Source: Streptomyces hygroscopicus subsp. hygroscopicus (GTDB lineage: Bacteria; Actinomycetota; Actinomycetes; Streptomycetales; Streptomycetaceae). Taken from it: 64,000 nt of DNA. Shown one piece after another: positions 58,070 to 64,000 of this stretch (positions within the stretch are counted from its first letter, which is position 1; the number at the start of each line of letters is the position of its first letter). A program made the position numbers and the translations under genes. Below the pieces are notes generated by a model. It had not been told where the DNA came from. It did not search any database and saw nothing but the letters and a program-made list of their open reading frames with translations. The stretch is from positions 310,001 to 374,000 of the forward strand of contig NZ_BSSM01000007.1 in NCBI RefSeq assembly GCF_030269125.1, in the 5' to 3' direction.

Positions 58070-58951
58070 TCAGGCCCGCAGCGCCGCCGCCGCCGTGGCC
58101 GTCACCGCCTCGGCCAGCGCCGCCAGCGCGGGGGAGTGGAGCTTCCACTGCTGCCAGTAGAGGGTGACGTCCATCCACGAGCCGGGCGCGAGGTGGCTCA
58201 GCAGGCAGTCGTCCAGCAGGGGACGCGCCTGGACCTCGGGGACCATGCCCCAGCCGAGGCCCGCGGCGACGGCGTCCAGGAAGCCCTCCGAGGTGGGCAC
58301 GTGGTGGCGCAGCGGCCCGGCCGAGACACCGCCCAGCCGGCGGACGTAGCCGTCCTGGAAGTCGTCCTTGCGGTCGAAGACCACGACGGGCGCCGCGGCG
58401 AGGGCCTCCACCAGGGGCCGCCCGGCGACCCTGGTGCGGGCGAACTCCGGCTCCGCGACCGGGAGGTAGCGCATCCGGCCGAGCGGGCGCGCCGTGCAGC
58501 CGGGCACCGGGTCGGGGGACGAGGTCACCGCCGCCATCACCAGACCCTCGCGCAGCAGCACCGCCGTGTGGCCCTCGTCCTCGCGGTGCAGCTCGAAGCA
58601 GAGCCCCGGCGCACGGCTCAGCGCGGGCAGGAACCAGGTGGCCAGCGAGTCCGCGTTCACCGCGACCGACACGCGGGTGGGTTCCCCGGTTCCGTCGAGC
58701 CCCAGCTCGCCCCACGCGTCCCGCTCCAGCCGGGCGAGCTGGCGGGCGTAGCGCACCAGTACCGCGCCGGACTCCGTCGGCCGTACCGGTTTGGTCCGTT
58801 GCAGCAGCACCCGCCCGGTGCGCTGTTCGAGCGCCTTGACCCGCTGGCTGACCGCCGACGGCGTCACCCGCAGCGCGGCGGCCGCCGCGTCGAAGGTGCC
58901 CTCGTCGACCACCGCGAGCAGCGTCCGTACCTGGTCCAGGGGAAGGTCCAT
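58070..58951 (-). CDS. LysR family regulator, ArgP/LysG type
   Basis: LysR-type regulator of 293 residues, close to ArgP/LysG, which sense basic amino acids and activate the exporter LysE/ArgO. The helix-turn-helix is AAAAALRVTPSAVSQRVKAL with the preceding VDEGTFD. The effector domain starts near 91 (RVSVAVNADSLATWFLPAL). It is divergent from a LysE-type exporter gene 69 bp away, which is the classic arrangement. An imperfect inverted repeat lies between. No ribosome binding site is seen before the ATG at 58951, so it may be leaderless. Confidence 0.92.
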   Translation of the reverse strand: MDLPLDQVRTLLAVVDEGTFDAAAAALRVTPSAVSQRVKALEQRTGRVLLQRTKPVRPTESGAVLVRYARQLARLERDAWGELGLDGTGEPTRVSVAVNADSLATWFLPALSRAPGLCFELHREDEGHTAVLLREGLVMAAVTSSPDPVPGCTARPLGRMRYLPVAEPEFARTRVAGRPLVEALAAAPVVVFDRKDDFQDGYVRRLGGVSAGPLRHHVPTSEGFLDAVAAGLGWGMVPEVQARPLLDDCLLSHLAPGSWMDVTLYWQQWKLHSPALAALAEAVTATAAAALRA

Positions 58952-58959
58952 CACGACAG

Positions 58960-58983
58960 CTAAGGATACGTAAGAAACTTTAG
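58960..58983. promoter_or_regulatory. Candidate LysG/ArgP binding region
   Basis: CTAAGGATACGTAAGAAAC-TTTAG contains CTAA/TTAG ends, a central TACGTA palindrome and AT-rich spacing of LysR type, between the divergent regulator and exporter starts. Tentative. Confidence 0.45.
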
Positions 58984-59020
58984 CTGTACTTGGGACGCCG
59001 GTGTCCCTAGCTTCGAGTTC

Positions 59021-59641
59021 ATGAACCACACCGCCCTGACCGCCGCGGCCGCCGGCTTCGGCACCGGCCTGTCCCTGATCGTCGCCATCGGCGCCCAGAA
59101 CGCCTTCGTCCTGCGCCAGGGAGTGCGCCGGGACGCCGTGCTCGCCGTGGTCGGCATCTGCGCGCTGTCCGACGCCGTGCTCATCGCGCTCGGCGTCGGC
59201 GGCGTCGGCGCGGTCGTGGTGGCGTGGCCGGGCGCGGTCAGGGCGGTAGGGATCGTCGGCGGCGTCTTCCTGCTCTGCTACGGCGTGCTCGCCGCCCGCC
59301 GGGTCGTACGGCCCGGCGGGGCCGGACTGACCGTGGAGGGCGAGGCGGCCGGGTCCCGGCGCCGCGCGGTACTCACCTGTCTCGCGATGACCTGGCTCAA
59401 TCCGCACGTCTACCTGGACACCGTGTTCCTGCTGGGCTCGCTCGCCGCCGACCGGGGACCGCTGCGCTGGACGTTCGGGCTCGGCGCCGCGCTCGCCAGC
59501 CTCTGCTGGTTCACCGCGCTCGGCTTCGGCGCCCGGCTACTCGGCCGCCACCTGGCGCGGCCCGGCGCCTGGCGGGTGCTGGACGGTCTGGTCGCCCTCA
59601 CCATGCTCGTGCTCGGCGTCTCGCTGCTCGCCGGAGGCTGA
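59021..59641 (+). CDS. LysE/ArgO family amino acid exporter
   Basis: Membrane exporter of 206 residues with about six helices, which pumps out lysine or arginine (ArgO/LysE family). Conserved start region TGLSLIVAIGAQNAFVLRQG (about 14-33) has the G-A-Q-N-A-F-V-L-R-Q-G signature specific to the LysE/ArgO branch; a later TWLNPHVYLDTVFLLGSLA is the second typical motif. The ATG at 59021 has no ribosome binding site. It is divergent from the ArgP/LysG-type regulator gene, which probably activates it when basic amino acids accumulate. Confidence 0.94.
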   Translation: MNHTALTAAAAGFGTGLSLIVAIGAQNAFVLRQGVRRDAVLAVVGICALSDAVLIALGVGGVGAVVVAWPGAVRAVGIVGGVFLLCYGVLAARRVVRPGGAGLTVEGEAAGSRRRAVLTCLAMTWLNPHVYLDTVFLLGSLAADRGPLRWTFGLGAALASLCWFTALGFGARLLGRHLARPGAWRVLDGLVALTMLVLGVSLLAGG

Positions 59642-59718
59642 GACGGATCTCTCCCGCCGGTCCGATGAGATGGTTAGGCTCTCGAATCGAAAAGATGTAA
59701 CGAGCAACCAGGACATCC

Positions 59719-61017
59719 GTGAACACCAGCGAGAGCAGTACCGAGACCGGCAGCGACGCGCCATCGGCCGACACTCCGCCCCACCGCGGCTGGCGCCGCT
59801 GGGCGATGGACACCCGCCCGCTGCGCATCCCCGCCTACCGGCGCCTGTGGTCCTCGACCATCGTGACCTCCGTCGGCAGCCAGCTCACGGCCGTCGCCGT
59901 ACCCAAGCAGATCTACGACATCACGCACTCCTCCGCCTGGGTCGGCTACGCGAGCCTCGCCGGGCTCGTGCCCATGGTGGTGTTCGCGCTGTGGGGCGGG
60001 GCGGTCGCGGACACCGTGGACCGGCGCAAGCTGCTGCTGGTGACCAACATCGGGATCGCGGTGACCTCGCTGCTGTTCTGGGCGCAGGCGGCCACCGGGC
60101 TGGACTCCGTCGTCGTCCTGATGGCGCTGCTCGCGCTCCAGCAGGCGTTCTTCGGCCTCAACTCCCCGGCGCGCAACGCCTCCATCGCCCGGCTGGTACC
60201 GGCCAGGGAACTGCCCGCGGCCAACGCGCTGAACTCCACCGTGATGCAGACCGGGCTGGTGGCGGGCCCGCTGCTCGCCGGGGTGCTCATCCCGGTGATC
60301 GGACTGCCCGAGCTGTACCTCGTCGACGCCCTCGCGCTCTGCGTCACCGTGTGGGCCGTCTTCCGGCTGCCCGCGCTGCCCCCGCTCGGCGACGCCCCCG
60401 CGCGCCGCGCCGGGGTGCGCGAGATAGCCGAGGGGTTCCGCTACATCTCCCGGCACAAGGTGCTGCTGCTGTCCTTCCTCGCCGACATCGTCGCCATGGT
60501 GTTCGGCATGCCCCGCGCGCTGTTCCCGCAGCTGGCCGCGCAGACGTACGACTCCTGGGGCGAGGGCCTCGCGCTCGGCGTGCTGTTCGCCGGCATCCCG
60601 GTCGGCGCGGTGCTCGGCGGGCTGTTCTCGGGCGTGTTCTCCCGGGCCCGCCGGCACGGCTGGATGGTCATCGGGGCGGTCGTCGGCTGGGGCGTGGCCA
60701 TCGCCGGGTTCGGGCTCAGCGGCAACCTCTGGATCGCGCTGGCCTTCCTCGCCGCGGCCGGCATCGCCGACATGGTCTCGATGGTGTTCCGCGGCGCGAT
60801 CCTGCTGTCGGCCGCCACCGACGAGATGCGCGGCCGGATGCAGGGCGTCTTCACGGTCGTGGTGGCGGGCGGCCCGCGCCTCGCGGACGTGCTGCACGGC
60901 ACCGCCGGCTCGCTGTTCGGCCCGCGCGCGGCCGTGGCGGGCGGCGGTGTGCTGGTCGTCGTGCTGATGCTGGCCTTGGCGGCGGCGGTGCCGGCGCTGC
61001 GGCGGTACCGGATCTGA
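59719..61017 (+). CDS. MFS transporter (EntS/DHA3-like)
   Basis: Major facilitator of 432 residues with 12 helices (about 45-425), similar to the DHA3/EntS branch that exports siderophores, macrolides or other drugs. Visible are the loop motif GGAVADTVDRRKLLL between helices 2 and 3 (MFS motif A variant), NSPARNASIARLVP and the central loop RAGVREIAEGFRYISRHKVL. Residues 1-40 form a hydrophilic N-terminal tail. The GTG at 59719 follows AGGA by eight bases. It is not coupled to LysE (78 bp gap). A perfect 14-bp hairpin follows the stop. Substrate unknown. Confidence 0.9.
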   Translation: MNTSESSTETGSDAPSADTPPHRGWRRWAMDTRPLRIPAYRRLWSSTIVTSVGSQLTAVAVPKQIYDITHSSAWVGYASLAGLVPMVVFALWGGAVADTVDRRKLLLVTNIGIAVTSLLFWAQAATGLDSVVVLMALLALQQAFFGLNSPARNASIARLVPARELPAANALNSTVMQTGLVAGPLLAGVLIPVIGLPELYLVDALALCVTVWAVFRLPALPPLGDAPARRAGVREIAEGFRYISRHKVLLLSFLADIVAMVFGMPRALFPQLAAQTYDSWGEGLALGVLFAGIPVGAVLGGLFSGVFSRARRHGWMVIGAVVGWGVAIAGFGLSGNLWIALAFLAAAGIADMVSMVFRGAILLSAATDEMRGRMQGVFTVVVAGGPRLADVLHGTAGSLFGPRAAVAGGGVLVVVLMLALAAAVPALRRYRI

Positions 61018-61021
61018 GGGA

Positions 61022-61062
61022 CCGCTCCGGGCGCGGCTCACGGCGGGTCGCGCCCGGAGCGG
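61022..61062. terminator. Bidirectional hairpin terminator
   Basis: Perfect 14-bp stem CCGCTCCGGGCGCG/CGCGCCCGGAGCGG with a 13-base loop between the MFS gene and the convergent cyclic-nucleotide-domain gene. Confidence 0.75.
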
Positions 61063-61071
61063 GGCCGCGGT

Positions 61072-61527
61072 CTACAACGGGCTGCGGCGGCCCACCGTGT
61101 ACTGGTCCATCAGCTTGCCGCGGGTGGTCTCCAGACGGTGGGCGAGGATCTCGGCCACCGAGCGCACCAGCGAGAGCCCGAGCAGCGGGTCCTCCACGCA
61201 CAGCGCGAGCACCGAGGGCCCGTCGAACTCGTAGGCCCGTACGTTGCTGAAGGCCACCGAGCCGAAGTCCCACTGGTACGGCGGGAAGAGCCAGGACCAG
61301 CCGAGCAGGTCGCCCGCGCCGAGCGTGGCCACGGTCACCCGCTGTCGCGAGGTGACCTGCTGGTCGAGATGGACCGCGCCCGAGCGGATCACCCAGAACC
61401 GGTCGGCCGTGCCGCCCGCCTCGAAGATGCGGGTGTCCTCCGGGAAGGACACCTCCTTGGCCAGCTCCATCAGGCGTTCGCGCTGCGCCTGGGGCAGGGC
61501 GGTCAGCAGTTTTATCGCTTTGGTCAT
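61072..61527 (-). CDS. Stand-alone cyclic-nucleotide-binding (Crp-like) domain protein
   Basis: A 151-residue protein with only the cNMP-binding beta barrel of Crp/Fnr: an N-terminal helix (LLTALPQAQRERLMELAKEV), barrel strands VSFPEDTRIFEAGGTADRFW and VIRSGAVHLDQQ, then GAGDLLGWSWLFPPYQWDFG, and the C helix LVRSVAEILAHRLETTR. No helix-turn-helix follows, so it does not bind DNA alone and may be an adaptor or ligand sensor. The barrel lacks the PGE-x6-R-A-A pattern expected for cAMP binding, so the ligand may differ. The ATG at 61527 has no clear ribosome binding site. Confidence 0.85.
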   Translation of the reverse strand: MTKAIKLLTALPQAQRERLMELAKEVSFPEDTRIFEAGGTADRFWVIRSGAVHLDQQVTSRQRVTVATLGAGDLLGWSWLFPPYQWDFGSVAFSNVRAYEFDGPSVLALCVEDPLLGLSLVRSVAEILAHRLETTRGKLMDQYTVGRRSPL

Positions 61528-61700
61528 GGCGCGGGCTCCTCGCCGGCGGCGGTTCGGGTGCTGCGGTGCCTCTTCCGGGGGCCGGGTGCTGCTTCCGGGG
61601 ACCGGGCCCCCGTCGTGCGTACACCCATTTCAGCCGCTGGCGGCGGGCAGGGCACCTCGAAGGACGCGGATTTCTTCGGAGCGGTCGCCGTCCGGGCAGG

Positions 61701-61737
61701 AAAAAGCCCTGGCTGGACGGGGGAAACCAGCCAGGGC
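61701..61737 (-). terminator. Intrinsic terminator (minus strand)
   Basis: On the minus strand GCCCTGGCTGG pairs with CCAGCCAGGGC (11 bp, ten-base loop) and is followed by TTTTT. It ends transcripts coming from the small gene at 61863-62105, and lies 174 bp before the Crp-like gene, insulating it. Confidence 0.85.
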
Positions 61738-61862
61738 CGCTGAGGGGGACGACGGCGGGCTCCCTGGCCTCTGCCGTCATCAGGTATGTATGAACGATAA
61801 ACCATTCGAGGCGCGTTCGGGAAATCGCGCGCCGGCTCGGTGAGCCGTCTCACGTCACCGCC

Positions 61863-62105
61863 CTACGTGACCCGTCTCGCGCCCTCCTCCTCCGCCGGGT
61901 GCGCGCCCGGTCTGACGATCTCGTCCAGCACCCGCAGCACGGCCTCGTACGCCCGTGCCCGCGCCTCGGCCTCCCGTGCGCCGCCCGGGTCGGTGGCCGT
62001 GACACTCCGTGCGCGGTCGGCCCAGCGCCGCTGTTCCTCGGCCGCGCGGTCCCTGCCCCGCTGGAGGCGGCGCAGCAGTTCGTCCGCGTCCACGACATCG
62101 GTCAT
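61863..62105 (-). CDS. Small helical hypothetical protein
   Basis: An 80-residue charged protein predicted all-helical, probably a coiled coil: MTDVVDADELLRRLQRGRDR, EEQRRWADRARSVTATD, EAEARARAYEAVLRVLDEIV. Codon third positions are strongly GC-biased, supporting coding. The family is not recognised. The ribosome binding site is weak (GGGG 13 bases upstream). It is followed by an intrinsic terminator on its strand and is divergent from the ATPase gene. Confidence 0.6.
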   Translation of the reverse strand: MTDVVDADELLRRLQRGRDRAAEEQRRWADRARSVTATDPGGAREAEARARAYEAVLRVLDEIVRPGAHPAEEEGARRVT

Positions 62106-62228
62106 GCGGTTCGGGTACCCCGTCGGGACGCGGTGATGACTTCGGCACTCCGCGTGTTTGGGGGCGCCGCTCGGGGTCAGCCGGAGGGGGAGAGAGCGCG
62201 ATCCCGGCACCGTCCAGGGAGGGAAGGG

Positions 62229-62645
62229 ATGCCAGACACGTACTCCACACCCGTCGGGGAACCCCAGCACCGACCGCCGCGCCGCCCGGCCGACGCCCGC
62301 AGCGCGGTACGACGTGTCGTCGCCGAACGCTGCCGGGCCCGCCATCTGCCGCTCGACGCCGAGGCCATGGACGACGCGCTGCTGGTCACCTCCGAACTCA
62401 CCACCAACGCCATCCTGCACGGCGGCGGGATCACCGGCTTCGACGTCGACGTCGACTCCGGCGGCGTCCGCGTCTCGGTGAGCGACCGCAGCACCGATCT
62501 CCCGGTCGCCCAGGCGCCCCCGTCCGGCCGTCCCGGACGCCACGGCCGTGGCTGGCCGATCGTCTGCCGCCTCTCCCGCTCCGTGGACGTCTCCGAGCTG
62601 CCGTGCGGCGGCAAACGCATCACGGCGGTCGTGCCGCTGGGGTGA
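62229..62645 (+). CDS. ATP-binding protein, RsbW-like regulatory ATPase
   Basis: Single GHKL-domain protein of 138 residues like SpoIIAB/RsbW anti-sigma factors of Streptomyces. N box LVTSELTTNAILHGGG (about 51-66); G1 region VSVSDRSTDLP; G2 region GRPGRHGRGWPIVCRL. The second such ATPase in this window, again next to a SigB-family sigma gene (63058), here in the same direction but 412 bp upstream. It probably restrains that sigma factor or works in a partner-switching cascade with it. The ATG at 62229 directly follows GGGAGGGAAGGG. Confidence 0.85.
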   Translation: MPDTYSTPVGEPQHRPPRRPADARSAVRRVVAERCRARHLPLDAEAMDDALLVTSELTTNAILHGGGITGFDVDVDSGGVRVSVSDRSTDLPVAQAPPSGRPGRHGRGWPIVCRLSRSVDVSELPCGGKRITAVVPLG

Positions 62646-63057
62646 GGGGCCGTCCGGCCGTGAGGCGGGACCGTCCGCGCCGGTCGGCGAGCAGGCGGCC
62701 GCCCGATGATCATAGGCGGCGCACCCGCGGCGCACCGTGACCCGCGGTTTCCCGGTGCCCCGGGTTCGTCTGCGCAGGCCGCCCCGTCCGCGATCGGGCA
62801 TGGGCCGCGGTACCCCGCTCCCCCTCCTCGCCCGCGCCGAAGGATTCCCTCCGCCAAGGGTGTTTGCCCACCGGACCGGGGGGCAGACGGAATCTCGTGC
62901 TTCGGACCGGAGGCGCGCGCCCAGCGGGAACGTTGGATGACTGGGCCCCCTTCCGGCGGGCCCCGGCGCTCCCGCGGCAACCCTGACAAGCACCGTTCGG
63001 GCCACGAACCGGAATCTTCCGGCAGGGCCCAGACACCACGTTCAGGAGCGATTCCGC
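62646..63057. other. 412-bp region upstream of the second sigma gene
   Basis: Expected to hold the sigma factor promoter. GTTT at 62860-62863 with GGGGCAG about 15 bases later weakly recalls a SigB-type promoter but lacks the key T. AGGAG at 63043-63047 is the ribosome binding site. Open frames here have no codon bias; no gene seen. Confidence 0.4.
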
Positions 63058-63897
63058 ATGCTGACCGACATGTCGACAAGCCGTCCCGGCACGCCCGACA
63101 CCGCCACCCGGACCGGGCGCCGGAGCCACGACGACGCCCCGGAGACCGCGGAGCTGTTCGCCCGGCTTGCGGCCCTGGACGAGGGTCCCGAGCGGGACGC
63201 CGTACGCGATGAACTGGTCGCCGCCTGGCTCCCCATGGCGCACCGCATCGCCGGCCGGTTCCGCGACCGCGGCGAGTCCGTGGAGGACCTGCGCCAGGTG
63301 GCCGCGCTGGGCCTGGTGAAGGCCGTCGACCGGTACGACCCCTCGCGCGGCGCGTTCGAGAGCTACGCCGTGCCGACCATCACCGGCGAGGTCAAGCGTC
63401 ACTTCCGCGACCGGATGTGGGCGCTGAGGGTCCCCCGCCGGGTGCAGGAGCTGCGCAACCGGGTGCGCGTGGCCCGCCGCGAACTGACCCAGAACCCCGG
63501 CAGCCCCGAACCCACCGTCGCCGCCCTCGCCGAGCACACCGGACTCGGCGAGGACGAGGTCGCCGCCGGCCTGGAGGCGCTGGAGAGCTTCAGCACGCTG
63601 TCGCTCGACGCCGAACTGGCCGGCGGCGACGACGGCTACAGCCTCGCCGACACCCTCGGCGCCACCGACACCTCCTACGACGTCGTGGTCGACCGCGAGG
63701 CCGCCAAGGAGGGCCTGCGCCGGCTGCCCGAGCGCGAACGGGCCATCCTGTACATGCGCTTCTTCGAGGACATGACACAGAGCCGCATCGCCGACCAGCT
63801 CGGCATCTCCCAGATGCACGTCTCCCGGCTGATCAGCCGCAGCTGCGCCCGCGTCCGCGAGGAGGTCCTGGGCCGCCACTCCGGCGGGGCCGCGTGA
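63058..63897 (+). CDS. sigM: RNA polymerase sigma factor, SigB/SigF/SigG family
   Basis: Alternative sigma factor of 279 residues. Region 2: AWLPMAHRIAGRFRDRGE, VEDLRQVAALGLVKAVDRYD and FESYAVPTITGEVKRHFRD. Region 3: PRRVQELRNRVRVARREL. Region 4 helix-turn-helix: QSRIADQLGISQMHVSRLIS. It is more diverged from the 28195-29082 sigma factor than a recent duplicate would be. This family governs stress and sporulation regulons and is usually controlled by RsbW-type ATPases; one lies just upstream. The ATG at 63058 has AGGAG ten bases upstream; an in-frame ATG at 63070 is possible. The name sigM rests on recalled gene order. Confidence 0.9.
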   Translation: MLTDMSTSRPGTPDTATRTGRRSHDDAPETAELFARLAALDEGPERDAVRDELVAAWLPMAHRIAGRFRDRGESVEDLRQVAALGLVKAVDRYDPSRGAFESYAVPTITGEVKRHFRDRMWALRVPRRVQELRNRVRVARRELTQNPGSPEPTVAALAEHTGLGEDEVAAGLEALESFSTLSLDAELAGGDDGYSLADTLGATDTSYDVVVDREAAKEGLRRLPERERAILYMRFFEDMTQSRIADQLGISQMHVSRLISRSCARVREEVLGRHSGGAA

Positions 63898-63943
63898 GGG
63901 CCCGCCGCCGGGACGGGCGCCGGGCGGACGCCCGCCGAAGACC

Positions 63944-64000
63944 TCACCGCTTCTTCGCCGCCGAGGTCTCCGGCCGCAGTCCCAGCGGGCGGGCGAGGCC
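63944..64000 (-). CDS. C-terminal end of an unidentified gene (runs out of the window)
   Basis: The last 18 codons of a minus-strand gene, reading GLARPLGLRPETSAAKKR and a stop, convergent with the sigma gene and 46 bp from its end. GC bias fits coding. Too short to name. Confidence 0.45.
   Translation of the reverse strand, partial: GLARPLGLRPETSAAKKR

Noticed and set aside
62094..62118. GGGTAC at 62113-62118 as a SigB-type -10 box for the second ATPase gene
   Set aside because: No GNNT is present at 14-16 bases upstream.

Overview
The window is a 64 kb chromosomal segment from a Streptomyces or a very close relative. The evidence is the very high GC with a strong third-position bias, frequent GTG starts, and lineage-typical families: a sortase-anchored long chaplin, an SsgA-like protein, a WhiB-like regulator, a streptophobe membrane protein, SigB/SigF-family sigma factors and F420-dependent enzymes. 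From memory (not checked here), the order chaplin, SigB-family sigma factor, RNase HI, SsgA-like protein, second SigB-family sigma factor matches chpB, sigL, rnh, ssgC, sigM on the right arm of S. coelicolor (about SCO7254 to SCO7314). The paralogue names rest on that recalled order.

Layout. 1-7.4 kb: a truncated Gfo/Idh/MocA dehydrogenase, a bacterial release-factor-like protein, asparagine synthase, a secreted proline/threonine-repeat protein, a secreted TAP-type hydrolase and the chaplin. 7.4-10.9 kb: a 1 kb repeat-rich stretch with a 129-bp tandem repeat, a membrane ORF with no stop codon of its own, two acetyltransferases and a GlsB/YeaQ protein. 11-21.3 kb: a secreted beta-jelly-roll protein, a GH2 exo-glucosaminidase-like enzyme with a palindromic operator, an APC permease, a GNAT behind a hairpin that covers its ribosome binding site, stress-type membrane proteins, a gene-poor kilobase and a BlaI/M56 pair. 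21.4-29.1 kb: adenosine deaminase, DinB, a divergent LysR/aldo-keto reductase pair, a SnoaL protein, streptophobe, and an anti-sigma-type ATPase facing a SigB-family sigma factor.

29.5-43.3 kb: mostly metabolic enzymes (zinc alcohol dehydrogenase, glyoxalase-like protein, RNase HI, aldo-keto reductase, F420 oxidoreductase, PLP dehydratase, AIM24, a class-C-like serine hydrolase, M4 metalloprotease, SGNH lipoprotein) plus the SsgA-like protein. 43.2-46.7 kb: a tightly coupled three-gene signalling operon (response regulator fused to a cysteine-less flavoprotein, a soluble cyclic-nucleotide-domain histidine kinase, and a UBP zinc finger), divergent from a tandem universal stress protein. 47.8-52.1 kb: MBL hydrolase, AlkB, and a TetR/flavin dehydrogenase unit with a double palindromic operator, then a frameshifted DUF488 relic. 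52.3-57.1 kb: an M1 peptidase and an L,D-transpeptidase/response regulator/histidine kinase operon. 57.2-64 kb: DUF6098, WhiB-like, a LysR/LysE pair, an MFS exporter, a stand-alone cyclic-nucleotide-domain protein, and a second anti-sigma-type ATPase next to a second SigB-family sigma factor.

Functionally the window is dominated by stress response and development (two SigB-type modules, universal stress protein, WhiB, SsgA-like, chaplin) with scattered catabolic enzymes. I saw no prophage, transposase, CRISPR array, tRNA or rRNA. Several convergent gene pairs overlap or end in long perfect hairpins.
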